Positions 49,018 to 57,811 of a stretch of DNA of 64,000 bases are shown here, in pieces. A model generated the notes under the pieces. The model did not search any database, was not told the origin of the DNA, and saw only the letters and a program-made list of their open reading frames with translations. Source of the stretch: Novosphingobium sp. B1 (GTDB taxonomy: Bacteria > Pseudomonadota > Alphaproteobacteria > Sphingomonadales > Sphingomonadaceae); assembly GCF_900176395.1 (NCBI RefSeq), contig NZ_FWXL01000007.1, positions 62,001 through 126,000 on the forward strand, read 5' to 3'. The position numbers and the translations under genes were made by a program. Each line of letters starts with the position of its first letter. Positions within the stretch are counted from its first letter, which is position 1.

Positions 49018-49154
49018 GGTCTTTGCGCTTTCAACGATTCTTGTGTCGAGGACGCACTTGCCTCGATCTGGATTAATGTTGGGTGACGCCGTGCACAGGC
49101 CGCCGTTCAGGACATGGAACGATCTGCGAACCGTTCCTTGCGTGCGACGAATGG

Positions 49155-49943
49155 TTAGGAGCGCAACTGCACCCAGACCGGTGCATGGTCACTGGCCTTC
49201 TCCCGGCCGCGATATTCCTTGTCGACGCCAGCCGCCACCAGCCGATCGGCCAGTTCCGGGGAGAGCAAGGCGTGGTCGATGCGGAAACCATGATCGCGCT
49301 GCCAGGCCCCGGCCTGATAATCCCAGAAGGTCCACACCCCGCCTTGCGGATTGAGCGTGTCGATCGCATCGGTCCACCCGTCGTTGAGCAGGCGGCGATA
49401 GGCATCGCGCGATTCGGGCTGCATCAGCGCGTCGCTGGCCATCGCCCTGACCGAGAAGGTGTCCTTGTCCTCGGGGATCACGTTGTAATCGCCGATCACC
49501 ACGGCCGGCACGTCTTCCGCGGTGATCTCGGCCATGCGTTTACGCAGCCGTTCCATCCAGCGCAGCTTGTAGTCGAACTTCGGTCCCGGCTGCGGATTGC
49601 CGTTGGGCAGGTAGATGCACACCACGCGAATGCCGAACACGTCGGCTTCCAGATAGCGCGAATGCTCGTCCTCGGGCTCGCCCGCCAGTCCGCGCTGCAC
49701 CTCGACCGGCGCCTGCCCATCGGCCAGGATCGCCACACCGTTGAAGCCCTTCTGGCCATGCCAGATCGCGTGATAGCCGATCTTCTCGAACTCGGCCGCC
49801 GGGAAGCCCTCGTCCTGCGTCTTGATCTCCTGAAGGCAGGCGACCGAGGGCCGTGTTTCCTCCAGCCATTCGAGCAGGCGCGGCAGGCGGGCCTTGATCC
49901 CGTTGATATTGAAGCTGGCGACCTTGATGGGATCGGCGCTCAT
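49155..49943 (-). CDS. xth: Exodeoxyribonuclease III
   Basis: AP endonuclease and 3'-5' exonuclease of base-excision repair. Endonuclease/exonuclease/phosphatase fold of 262 residues: VASFNINGIKARLP, the metal Glu in CLQEIKTQDEGFP, YLPNGNPQPGPKFDYKLRW, IGDYNVIPEDKD and the C-terminal KASDHAPVWVQL. ATG 49943. Same direction as, and 48 bases after, erpA. Confidence 0.95.
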   Translation of the reverse strand: MSADPIKVASFNINGIKARLPRLLEWLEETRPSVACLQEIKTQDEGFPAAEFEKIGYHAIWHGQKGFNGVAILADGQAPVEVQRGLAGEPEDEHSRYLEADVFGIRVVCIYLPNGNPQPGPKFDYKLRWMERLRKRMAEITAEDVPAVVIGDYNVIPEDKDTFSVRAMASDALMQPESRDAYRRLLNDGWTDAIDTLNPQGGVWTFWDYQAGAWQRDHGFRIDHALLSPELADRLVAAGVDKEYRGREKASDHAPVWVQLRS

Positions 49944-49991
49944 GCTCTTATCCTTCGTTTTTCATTGGGAGCGTAGCGACGAAGCAGATGG

Positions 49992-50324
49992 TCAGATCGC
50001 GAACGATGCGCCGCAGCCGCAGCCCGAAGCCGCCTGCGGATTGCTGACCCGGAACGCCGCGCCACCCAGCGATTCGACATATTCCACCACGCTGCCATCC
50101 AGCAGGCCAAGGCTCACCTCGTCGACCACCAGACGCACGCCATCGGTCTCGGCAATCAGGTCGCCCTCTTCCGGTGCTTCAGCCAGGCCGAACTTGTACT
50201 GGAAGCCCGAACAGCCGCCGCCTTCCACCGAAAGCCGCAGGATCGCGGGCTTGCCCTGCTTTTGCGCAATAGTGGCAACGCGGGCGGCAGCGCTCGGGGC
50301 GAGAGTGACCTGTGTTTCGCTCAT
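49992..50324 (-). CDS. erpA: Iron-sulfur cluster insertion protein ErpA
   Basis: Second A-type carrier of the window, 110 residues, with Cys38 (GGGCSGFQYKF), Cys102 and Cys104 (SGCGCGASFAI). The compact form without N-terminal extension is typical of ErpA, which delivers clusters to essential targets such as the isoprenoid enzymes IspG and IspH. Located apart from the suf operon, so it may be expressed under different conditions. Confidence 0.93.
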   Translation of the reverse strand: MSETQVTLAPSAAARVATIAQKQGKPAILRLSVEGGGCSGFQYKFGLAEAPEEGDLIAETDGVRLVVDEVSLGLLDGSVVEYVESLGGAAFRVSNPQAASGCGCGASFAI

Positions 50325-50369
50325 GTCCGCAAGATAGGAGGCAGAGGGCGAAACCTCAACCTGATCCGC

Positions 50370-50663
50370 TCAACGGTTCCGCTCGTCCTCCAGGCGGTCC
50401 TCGATCGATTCGTCGTGGCCGGTCCCGCTTGAAAGGAACACCAGCCCCATCAGTGCCGCCATCAGCATGATCGTCAGCCACACGCCCAGCGCGCTGGCGA
50501 TGAACAGGTGGATCGAGACGAAGCCAAGCAGCCAGTAGAGCACTGCCAGCACCACAGCGACCGTCACGGTGCTGAACCACGCCATGCCCTTCATGATCCG
50601 GCGATAGCGCGCCCAGGCAAAGCTGGCATTCTCGGGATCGTCGAGGGGAGAGTAACCGGCCAT
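50370..50663 (-). CDS. Small two-helix membrane protein
   Basis: 97-residue protein with two hydrophobic helices (AWFSTVTVAVVLAVLYWLLG and LFIASALGVWLTIMLMAALMG) between a polar N-terminus and a charged tail (DESIEDRLEDERNR). ATG 50663 has AAAGGA seven bases upstream. No known function; similar short proteins are common in sphingomonads. Directly upstream of erpA on the same strand. Confidence 0.8.
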   Translation of the reverse strand: MAGYSPLDDPENASFAWARYRRIMKGMAWFSTVTVAVVLAVLYWLLGFVSIHLFIASALGVWLTIMLMAALMGLVFLSSGTGHDESIEDRLEDERNR

Positions 50664-50705
50664 GATCAAGTCCTTTGACGGGCGAAGATGGTGCGCGCAA
50701 CGGCT

Positions 50706-50733
50706 TTGACAATGGCCACCAAGCTGGCATGAT
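50706..50733 (+). promoter_or_regulatory. Candidate promoter of the CBS-domain gene
   Basis: Consensus -35 TTGACA (50706-50711), 16-base spacer and CATGAT (50728-50733), in the gap between divergent genes; the leader to ATG 50805 would be about 65 bases. Confidence 0.45.
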
Positions 50734-50804
50734 CCTTACGGGAGATCAGGCGGCCTACCAAGACGCCCGAAGGCGCAGTCGGCCGCATCACGAAGGAGGA
50801 TGCC

Positions 50805-51233
50805 ATGACGATTGCGCAAGTCATTCAGGGACGCGGTGAAGTCTGGAGCGTGTCCGCCGACGCGCAGGTGTCGGACGCGGTCGACATGCTCGCCCAACAC
50901 CGCATCGGGGCCCTTCCGGTCAGTGATGGCGGCAGCGGCGTCGCTGGCATCTTTTCCGAACGTGACATGATGCGCTGCCTGCACAAGCATGGCGAGGCGG
51001 CCCTGCACATGAAGGTGCGCGACATGATGACCGCACCGGTCGTCACTGTCACCCCGCAGACCTCGGTGATGGAGGCCCTCGCGCTGATGACGCAGCGCCG
51101 TTTCCGCCACCTGCCGGTGGTCGAGGGCGGGCACATGGTCGCCTTCGTCTCGATCGGCGACCTCGTGAAGCACCGGCTCGACAAGATCGAAGCCGAGGCC
51201 GACGCCATGCGGGTCTATATCCAGCAAGCCTGA
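50805..51233 (+). CDS. Twin CBS-domain protein
   Basis: 142-residue soluble protein made of two CBS motifs (about 8-60 and 75-130), with HRIGALPVSDGGSGVAGIFS and RFRHLPVVEGGHMVAFVSI as the paired adenosyl-nucleotide-binding strands. Binds AMP, ATP or NADH in related proteins. No fused effector domain. A perfect ribosome site AAGGAGG precedes ATG 50805. Confidence 0.93.
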   Translation: MTIAQVIQGRGEVWSVSADAQVSDAVDMLAQHRIGALPVSDGGSGVAGIFSERDMMRCLHKHGEAALHMKVRDMMTAPVVTVTPQTSVMEALALMTQRRFRHLPVVEGGHMVAFVSIGDLVKHRLDKIEAEADAMRVYIQQA

Positions 51234-51264
51234 ACCCGCTCGAAATCACACGAAGCTCAGGCAC

Positions 51265-51302
51265 AGGTCGGGGGCAGGTCCGGCATAGGTCGGGGGTAGG
51301 TC
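51265..51302. repeat. Short direct repeat, period 22 bp
   Basis: AGGTCGGGGGCAGGTC (51265-51280) recurs at 51287-51302 with a single C-to-T change; AGGTC occurs four times in 38 bases. It lies in the gap between the CBS gene and the parS-like site. Confidence 0.85.
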
Positions 51303-51350
51303 ACCCCACGCTCCCGCACGTTTTCGCGCAGGTGGCGGTCAGCGGTTGCC

Positions 51351-51366
51351 CATTTCACGTGAAACA
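51351..51366. promoter_or_regulatory. parS-like ParB-binding site 1
   Basis: CATTTCACGTGAAACA matches the bacterial centromere consensus TGTTTCACGTGAAACA at 14 of 16 positions, including the 12-bp palindrome TTTCACGTGAAA. Intergenic, 35 bases before the M24 peptidase start. Confidence 0.65.
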
Positions 51367-51400
51367 CTCTAGGCTGGCGTCAAAACCCAGGGGATAGACC

Positions 51401-52729
51401 ATGCACCTCACCCGCCGCTCGCTCCTTGCCGGAGCAGCCGCCGCGACTGCCTCGCTTTCGATAACGATCCGCGCGCAGGTCCTCCCCCCTTCCGGCTTCG
51501 CCACGCCCTCGGGCACCTATCCCTTCAGCGCCGATGTCTACCGCGAACGCCGCGCGAAGCTGATGGCGACGCTCAAGGATGGCGTGGCGGTGATCCACGG
51601 TGCCGAGCGGGACCGCACCAGCGGGCCGGTCAGTCCGCCGTTCTACCAGTCGGGCGATTTCGCCTGGCTCACCGGCATCGTCGATGAACCCGGCGCGGTG
51701 CTGGTGCTGGCCCCAGCGGAGCGGACCTACAGGGAATTTCTGCTGCTGCCCTCGCGCGATGTCGAGACCGAGCGCTGGGACGTGGAGCGCCTGCCTCTGG
51801 GCTCGCTGATCGAGCAGCGCACCGGAATTCAGCGGGTGCGGCGCACCTCGGGGCTCGATGCGCTGGTGACCCAGCTTGCCGCCCGCAGCCGGACACTGCA
51901 CTTCATGGGTCCGATCACCAGCGCCTCGTCGCCGGTGCCGCCGGCAATGGAACTCTATGGTCGGGTTATGGCCCATGTTCCGGGCTGCACGATGAAGGAC
52001 CAGAGCGCGCTTCTGCCGGCGTTGCGCACGGTCAAGGAACCGCGCGAACTGGAGCTGATGCGCAAGGCGCTGGCCGCAACGCAGGCCGGGCATCTTGCCG
52101 CGATGAAGGCGGTGCGCCCCGGTATGACCGAACGCCAGTTGACCGCCGTTCTGGAAGACGGCTTCCGCCAGGGCGGAGGCGAAGGGCTGTCCTACGATTC
52201 CATCGTGGCGACAGGCCGCAACGCCGCATCCTTGCACTACGCCCATGGCAACGCGGCAATCGGCGCGCAGGATCTCGTGCTGATCGATGCGGCGGCGAGC
52301 GTCGGGACTTACGCCTGCGACATCACCCGCACCTTCCCGGCCTCGGGCAAGTTCACGGCCCAGCAGCGGGCGGACTACGAACTGGTCATGGCCGCGCAGG
52401 ACGCTGCGGCCCGGCTCCTGAAGCCGGGCGTCATCCACGAGGACATGACCGAAGCGGTCTATGCCCTGTTCCGCAAGGCCGGGCGGATCGACGAGTTCAC
52501 CCATGGCCTCGGCCATTTCGTGGGCCTCGATGTCCATGATGCCGGCGATTATGCCAAGCCCATCCCGGCGGGCGCGGTCATCACAATCGAGCCGGGGCTC
52601 TACAATCAGCAGATGAACCAGGGCATCCGCATCGAGGATCTCTATCTCGTCACGCCCACCGGTTGCGAGCGGCTGAGCACGGGAATTCCGCGCACGGTAG
52701 CGGAAATCGAAAGCTACATGGGGCGCTGA
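51401..52729 (+). CDS. M24-family Xaa-Pro aminopeptidase, exported
   Basis: 442-residue creatinase-fold metallopeptidase removing N-terminal residues before proline. A Tat-like signal (TRRSLLAGAAAATAS) starts the protein; the non-catalytic N-terminal domain follows; the pita-bread catalytic domain has metal ligands in VLIDAAASVGTYACDITRTFP (Asp pair), HGLGHFVGLDVHD (His) and ITIEPGLY (Glu) plus the last Glu in GIRIEDLYLV. No clear ribosome site before ATG 51401. Confidence 0.93.
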   Translation: MHLTRRSLLAGAAAATASLSITIRAQVLPPSGFATPSGTYPFSADVYRERRAKLMATLKDGVAVIHGAERDRTSGPVSPPFYQSGDFAWLTGIVDEPGAVLVLAPAERTYREFLLLPSRDVETERWDVERLPLGSLIEQRTGIQRVRRTSGLDALVTQLAARSRTLHFMGPITSASSPVPPAMELYGRVMAHVPGCTMKDQSALLPALRTVKEPRELELMRKALAATQAGHLAAMKAVRPGMTERQLTAVLEDGFRQGGGEGLSYDSIVATGRNAASLHYAHGNAAIGAQDLVLIDAAASVGTYACDITRTFPASGKFTAQQRADYELVMAAQDAAARLLKPGVIHEDMTEAVYALFRKAGRIDEFTHGLGHFVGLDVHDAGDYAKPIPAGAVITIEPGLYNQQMNQGIRIEDLYLVTPTGCERLSTGIPRTVAEIESYMGR

Positions 52730-52759
52730 TACTCCTGCCTCTTGGGGCGCAACTCATGC

Positions 52760-52781
52760 GGGCGGGGATAAAATTCCCCGC
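52760..52781 (+). terminator. Hairpin after the M24 peptidase gene
   Basis: Perfect 8-bp stem GGCGGGGA / TCCCCGCC with six-base loop, followed by a T-poor tail; weak terminator. A second hairpin CGCTTG-TTT-CAAGCG (52784-52798) stands directly before the helicase start. Confidence 0.5.
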
Positions 52782-52801
52782 CTCGCTTGTTTCAAGCGAT
52801 C

Positions 52802-55375
52802 ATGGCCGCCACATTCTCCTTCATGGCCCAGCGCATTTCTGCCCAGCCTCGGAAGCGAGCCGATACCGGCGTGGTCAAGGCAGTGCTCGGCCCTACCAAC
52901 ACCGGCAAGACCCATCTCGCGATCGAGCGGCTCTGCGCGCATTCCTCTGGCGCGATCGGCTTTCCCCTGCGGTTGCTGGCGCGCGAGGTCTATGACCGGG
53001 TCTGTGCGATCAAGGGCGCCGAAAACGTGGCCCTGATCACGGGCGAGGAAAGGATCGAGCCCAAGGGCGCGCGCTGGCACCTGTGCACCGTCGAGGCCAT
53101 GCCATCACGCCCCGATCTTGCCTTTGTCGCGCTCGACGAAGCGCAGCTATCCGCCGATCCCGAGCGCGGCCATGTCTTCACCGACCGCCTGCTGCACACC
53201 CGTGGGCGCGAGGAAACCATGCTGCTCGGCTCCTCCACGCTGGAGCCAATGATCAAGGCGCTGGTGCCCGAGGCTGAAGTGGTGACCCGCCCGCGTTTTT
53301 CGACGCTTACCCATGTCGGCGCCAAGAAGCTTTCGCGCATTCCGCCGCGCAGCGCGATCGTCGCGTTCAGTGCCGAGCAGGTCTATGTCATGGCCGAGAT
53401 GCTGCGGCGCTTCCGTGGCGGCGCAGCTGTGGTCATGGGCGCACTTTCGCCGCAGACGCGCAACGCCCAGGTCGCGATGTACCAGGCCGGCGAGGTCGAT
53501 TATCTCGTTGCCACCGATGCTGTCGGCATGGGCCTCAACCTTGATGTGCATCACGTGGCTTTCGCAGGTCTTTCCAAGTTCGACGGCTATCGCCAGCGGC
53601 GACTGACGACCGCCGAGATGGCGCAGATCGCCGGTCGGGCCGGACGGCACCAGCGCGACGGCACGTTCGGAACGCTGGCAGGTTCAGGGAACGGCGCAAA
53701 CCCCGAGTTTGCCGATGAGGAAATATACGCGATCGAGGAGCACCGCTTCCCGCCCCTCACGCGCCTGTTCTGGCGCGAGGCGGAGCCGCGGTTCGACAGT
53801 ATCGCAACGCTGATCGAGGATCTCGAAAGCCCTCCGCCCCGCCCCGAACTGGCCTCGCCGCCACAGGCCATCGACCTGGCGGTGCTGAAGCGGCTGGCGG
53901 ACGATCCCGACACCGCCGGCAGCGTGCGCGGCGCGAAATCGGTGAAGCGCTTCTGGGATGTCTGTCGCCTGCCCGATTTCCGCTCGCAGGGCGAGGAAAC
54001 CCACAGCCGTTTTGTCGCCCGCCTGTGGCAGGACTTGCGCCATGGCTATCTCGGCGCGGACTATGTTGCGCAGGCGATTGCGCAACTCGACAATCCTTCA
54101 GGCGATATCGACACATTGCAGGCGCGCGTGGCGGCGATCCGCTCGTGGGCCTACATCGCCCAGCGCCCCGACTGGGTGCTGGCAAAGGAGGAAATGTCGG
54201 CCCGCGCCCGTGCTGTCGAGGCGCGACTGTCGGACGCGCTGCACGCGCGGCTGACCGAACGCTTCGTCAATCGCCGCACGGCCGTGCTGATGCGCAAGGC
54301 GGGCGGCGATGCTTCCTTGCTGCCGGTCCGGCTTTCGGATGAAGGCGCAGTCCTCGTCGATGACGAACCCATCGGCCATCTCGAAGGCTTCCGTTTCGTC
54401 GTGGACCCGCTGACGCGCGCCCAGGATCGCCGCCTGCTGCTGGCCGCAGCCGAGCGCCATCTGCCCGGCTTGCTGGGCGATCGTGCGAAGGCCCTGATCG
54501 AAGCGAGCCGCAATCCGCAGGGCATTGCCTTCGAGGATGCCGCGCTGGTCTGGCAGGACACCGTCGTTGCCAGACTTGAGCGCGGGCGGACGATGCTGGC
54601 CCCTCGCCTCAAGGCCGATCCCGCGCTTGACCGGCTTTCGGCCAATGACAAGGCAGCCGTCGTCGCATCGCTCGAGGAGTGGCTGCGAGATCAGCACGGT
54701 CGGCAGCTCAAGCCTCTGATCGCGTTGGACGCAGCGAGCCGTGATCCGGCATCCGGCCCGGAATTGCGGGCCCTGCTGCTGCATCTCGTCGAAGCCGGCG
54801 GGGTGCTCCCGCGCGAGGTTTCGGGCCTCGACCGGCTCGATGCCGCGCAGCGCCAGCGTCTCAAGAAGCTGGGCGTGCGGATCGGCGCGCTCGACCTGTT
54901 CGTGCCCGCGATCTTGCGGCCGGGCGCGATGCAGGCCTGGCACCGGCTGGCGCGGCTGTGGGGCAAGCCCGCCCCCTTGCCGCCCGAAACGATGCAGCCG
55001 GTTGTCCACGCCAAGACTGCCCCGGCCGGTTACCGCCGCCTGGGCAACGAAACCCTGCGCGTCGATCTGGCTGAAAAGCTGCTTCATGCCGCTCATGCCA
55101 CCCGGATGGGCACGAAAGCGAAGCGCGTCTTCCTTGATCCTGCCATCGCCCGATCAATGAACCTTTCGACTGCAGCCTACGCCGCGCTGCTGCGGGCTGC
55201 GGGCTTTCGCGTGCACATGGGACGCAGCCTGCCCGAAAAGGCATACGGCCCGCCACATCCGCCGTTGTGGGACTGGCGCCCGACCCGTCGCCCCACAGCT
55301 GCCACCGAACATCAGACACCTGCGCTGCCATCCACCGGGGCCTTTGCCGCCCTGGCAGACCTGGTGGCGCGATAG
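52802..55375 (+). CDS. Suv3-like DEAD/DEAH-type RNA helicase
   Basis: 857-residue helicase resembling mitochondrial SUPV3L1. Walker A GPTNTGKTH (residues 30-38), Walker B ALDEAQLSADPERGHVFTD, motif III LGSSTLEPM, then the C-terminal RecA domain with VATDAVGMGLNL and QIAGRAGRHQRDGTFG (motif VI). A long helical and basic C-terminal half follows. Likely unwinds structured RNA for decay. ATG 52802 is used although no ribosome site is visible. The S4 gene follows by 18 bases. Confidence 0.92.
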   Translation: MAATFSFMAQRISAQPRKRADTGVVKAVLGPTNTGKTHLAIERLCAHSSGAIGFPLRLLAREVYDRVCAIKGAENVALITGEERIEPKGARWHLCTVEAMPSRPDLAFVALDEAQLSADPERGHVFTDRLLHTRGREETMLLGSSTLEPMIKALVPEAEVVTRPRFSTLTHVGAKKLSRIPPRSAIVAFSAEQVYVMAEMLRRFRGGAAVVMGALSPQTRNAQVAMYQAGEVDYLVATDAVGMGLNLDVHHVAFAGLSKFDGYRQRRLTTAEMAQIAGRAGRHQRDGTFGTLAGSGNGANPEFADEEIYAIEEHRFPPLTRLFWREAEPRFDSIATLIEDLESPPPRPELASPPQAIDLAVLKRLADDPDTAGSVRGAKSVKRFWDVCRLPDFRSQGEETHSRFVARLWQDLRHGYLGADYVAQAIAQLDNPSGDIDTLQARVAAIRSWAYIAQRPDWVLAKEEMSARARAVEARLSDALHARLTERFVNRRTAVLMRKAGGDASLLPVRLSDEGAVLVDDEPIGHLEGFRFVVDPLTRAQDRRLLLAAAERHLPGLLGDRAKALIEASRNPQGIAFEDAALVWQDTVVARLERGRTMLAPRLKADPALDRLSANDKAAVVASLEEWLRDQHGRQLKPLIALDAASRDPASGPELRALLLHLVEAGGVLPREVSGLDRLDAAQRQRLKKLGVRIGALDLFVPAILRPGAMQAWHRLARLWGKPAPLPPETMQPVVHAKTAPAGYRRLGNETLRVDLAEKLLHAAHATRMGTKAKRVFLDPAIARSMNLSTAAYAALLRAAGFRVHMGRSLPEKAYGPPHPPLWDWRPTRRPTAATEHQTPALPSTGAFAALADLVAR

Positions 55376-55393
55376 AGAGGGGAGAACGCCTGC

Positions 55394-55678
55394 TTGCGGA
55401 TCGACAAGTTCCTCTGGTTCGCCCGGTTTGCCGGCAGTCGCAGCCTTGCGCAGGACTGGGTTTCGGCCGGCCACATCCGGCTGAACGGGCGACGAATCGA
55501 ACGCTGCAGCGCAGGGATCAAGCTGGGCGATGTGCTGGTCCTGCCGATGCGCAGCCGCGTTACCGTGATCGAGGTTCTTGCCCTTCCCGCCCGCCGCGGG
55601 CCCGCGCCGGAAGCGCAGACCTGCTATCGCGTGCTGGAAATACCTGACCATTCGTCGCCGGGCCAGTCCGCGGCCTGA
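55394..55678 (+). CDS. S4-domain RNA-binding protein (Hsp15-like)
   Basis: 94-residue protein with an N-terminal S4 fold (RIDKFLWFARFAGSRSLAQ, GHIRLNGRRIERC) like Hsp15, which binds stalled 50S subunits. The start is TTG 55394 with GGGAGA eight bases upstream. Sits 18 bases after the helicase gene, so the two RNA-related proteins probably form an operon. Confidence 0.9.
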   Translation: MRIDKFLWFARFAGSRSLAQDWVSAGHIRLNGRRIERCSAGIKLGDVLVLPMRSRVTVIEVLALPARRGPAPEAQTCYRVLEIPDHSSPGQSAA

Positions 55679-55750
55679 AGCCCCGCTTGACGGGGCGGCC
55701 CAAACGCCTCTAGCACGGCCTCAAACGAAGACCTGAGGGATTTGATTGCC

Positions 55751-56089
55751 ATGACCTATGTCGTCACCGACGCCTGTATCCGTTGCAAGTTCATGGACTG
55801 CGTCGAAGTGTGCCCCGTGGACTGTTTCTACGAAGGCGAGAACATGCTGGTGATCAACCCCAGCGAGTGCATCGACTGCGGCGTGTGCGAACCGGAATGC
55901 CCGGCCGAGGCGATTCTGCCCGATACCGAATCCGGCCTTGAACAGTGGCTCGAGCTCAACGCCAAGTATTCAGCCGAATGGCCCAACATCACCGCCAAGA
56001 AGGATGCTCCGGCCGACGCGGACGAGCACAAGGGCGAAGACGGAAAGTTCGACAAGTACTTCTCGGCTGAACCCGGCGAGGGCGACTGA
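55751..56089 (+). CDS. fdxA: Seven-iron ferredoxin
   Basis: 112-residue FdxA-type electron carrier with one 3Fe-4S and one 4Fe-4S cluster. Cysteines 9, 12, 17, 21 and 25 lie in the first motif ([15 protein letters not shown]) and 40, 43, 46 and 50 in the second ([13 protein letters not shown]). The acidic C-terminal extension is family-typical. ATG 55751 follows GAGGGA. It precedes carD, as in many alphaproteobacteria. Confidence 0.96.
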   Translation: MTYVVTDACIRCKFMDCVEVCPVDCFYEGENMLVINPSECIDCGVCEPECPAEAILPDTESGLEQWLELNAKYSAEWPNITAKKDAPADADEHKGEDGKFDKYFSAEPGEGD

Positions 56090-56438
56090 TCCCGCTGATT
56101 TTGCAGGTTCGGCAGCACATGCCGGGCCTGCATCGCCCCGTACCGGCCCGCGCGGCGTGAAGCGTCTGCGATCTCCGCAATGGAGCTCGCAAACGATTTC
56201 CGCTGCGCTGCGGTGCGTTCAGGGGTGGTAATTTTATTGCCGAAGTGTTATATACCCGCCGGAGCGCTGGTGGGTTCATGCCTGTCCAGCGTCTTTTCAC
56301 CACGAAAAACGGCAGGACGAGAACAGCAACCGGATCGCAAGCCTCGCATGACCGTCGATCCGGCGGGCTCATGCCCTTTTCCCTCAAGGCTTCGCTGATT
56401 TCCGTTTGCCGGTCCTGCCCGCGTCGAAAGGATTACCA
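56090..56438 (+). promoter_or_regulatory. carD leader region with extended -10 promoter
   Basis: 350 bases without a gene. An extended -10 element TG-T-TATATA (56246-56254) stands in a locally AT-rich patch with no good -35, giving a leader of about 175 bases before carD. A hairpin CGGCA-GCACA-TGCCG (56116-56130) may end fdxA transcripts. No riboswitch recognised. Confidence 0.4.
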
Positions 56439-56963
56439 ATGGCAGGTAAGGCTCTCGCCTTCGATGTTGGGGACTACGTCGTTTATCCGAAGCATGGTGT
56501 CGGCCGGGTGGTCGAACTGCAGGACGAAGAAATTGCCGGCATGAAGCTGCAGCTTTACGTGCTGCGCTTTGAAAAGGAACGGATGACCCTTCGCGTTCCC
56601 GTCAACAAGGTCGAAGCAATCGGCATGCGCAAGCTGTCCTCGGACAAGACGCTGCGTGAAGCGCTCGATACGCTCAAGGGCAAGCCCAAGGTCAAGCGCA
56701 CGATGTGGTCGCGCCGGGCCCAGGAATACGAAGCGAAGATCAACTCGGGCGATCTCGTATCGATCGCCGAAGTGACGCGCGACCTGTTCCGCGCCGACGA
56801 CCAGCCGGAGCAGTCCTATTCGGAACGCCAGATCTTCGAAGCGGCTTCCTCGCGCCTCGCCCGCGAACTCGCGGCAATGGAAAAGACCGACGAGCCGGCC
56901 GCACTCAAGAAGATCCTTGCGATCCTCAACGAACACGCGCCCAAGTACTACGAAACGGCCTGA
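56439..56963 (+). CDS. carD: CarD-family RNA polymerase-binding regulator
   Basis: 174-residue global regulator that binds RNA polymerase beta and stabilises open complexes, notably at rRNA promoters. The N-terminal Tudor-like RID (FDVGDYVVYPKHGVGRVVEL, LRVPVNKVEAIGMRKL) is followed by a helical DNA-binding domain with the conserved KRTMWSRRAQEYEAKINSG, including the Trp that wedges at the -10 edge. ATG 56439 has AAAGGA six bases upstream. A strong terminator follows. Confidence 0.95.
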   Translation: MAGKALAFDVGDYVVYPKHGVGRVVELQDEEIAGMKLQLYVLRFEKERMTLRVPVNKVEAIGMRKLSSDKTLREALDTLKGKPKVKRTMWSRRAQEYEAKINSGDLVSIAEVTRDLFRADDQPEQSYSERQIFEAASSRLARELAAMEKTDEPAALKKILAILNEHAPKYYETA

Positions 56964-56992
56964 TCCGCTTCGCGCACTGGTGCATGACAAGA

Positions 56993-57019
56993 GGCCCCCG
57001 GGAAACCGGGGGCCTTTTT
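56993..57019 (+). terminator. Intrinsic terminator after carD
   Basis: Perfect 9-bp stem GGCCCCCGG / CCGGGGGCC with GAAA tetraloop and five T. Confidence 0.95.
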
Positions 57020-57064
57020 CATGGGCAAGATCCGGGCGGACGCATCGTCCGCCCGGCGCAGTGA

Positions 57065-57529
57065 TCACAAACGCTTGCGGAAGATGACCTTGTCATCGCC
57101 ATCCGCATAATAGTCGCGGATCATCGCCTCTACATTGTAGCCAAGCCTGGCATAGAACGCCCGTGTCCGGGCAAATTCGTCCTTGCCCGAAGTTTCGACC
57201 AGGAGAATGCGGGTCGCGGCTGCCGCAAGATCACTTTCGATACGCGCCATCAGTGCGGTGCCGAGTCCCCTGCCCTGTGCCGCGGGATCGACCGCGATCA
57301 GCAGCAGGTTGCAGGTACCTTCGGTCAGTGGCTCGGGCGCATGGTAGGCCACCGCCCTCACCTCGTCTTGCTCCAGCACCAGCCAGCGCTGATCCCCTTG
57401 AGGGTCGGCGAAGTAGGGTGCTGTCATGTCGTCCAGCATTTCGGCTGGAAACATGTCGGTCTGCTCGACGATCTGCGCAACGGCGCGAAGATCGGCCTTG
57501 TGCAGCGGTCTGATCGATGAATCTGGCAT
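57065..57529 (-). CDS. GNAT-family N-acetyltransferase
   Basis: 154-residue acetyltransferase. The acetyl-CoA loop is VDPAAQGRGLGTALM, and the C-terminal ARTRAFYARLGYNVEAMIRDYY is typical of RimI-like enzymes. Substrate unknown. ATG 57529. Divergent from the lipoprotein gene across 280 bases that hold a weak CTGACC/GGTCAG hairpin but no clear promoter. Confidence 0.92.
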   Translation of the reverse strand: MPDSSIRPLHKADLRAVAQIVEQTDMFPAEMLDDMTAPYFADPQGDQRWLVLEQDEVRAVAYHAPEPLTEGTCNLLLIAVDPAAQGRGLGTALMARIESDLAAAATRILLVETSGKDEFARTRAFYARLGYNVEAMIRDYYADGDDKVIFRKRL

Positions 57530-57811
57530 AGTTGAGTCCTGAATTTCTCGGGATGCGTCAGAAGCTCTCCGCCGGACCGGGTCCAGGGAGGCGATGATCT
57601 GGGCTGACCGTCACAGGTCAGCGGATTGACGCAGTTGTAACCAAAAAATCTCCGGAACTGCTCGTGAGAGCCGGCCAAGCGTAAGCCGGACGGCTGTCCA
57701 TGCCAAGCCTGCTCCTGTTGCCCGACGAACCCGCAACCCGCTCCCACGAACGACTTGGCGTTCCATGCCTTACCGTGTTACGTCAGCAACACAGTTAGGA
57801 GTGAGCTCGTC

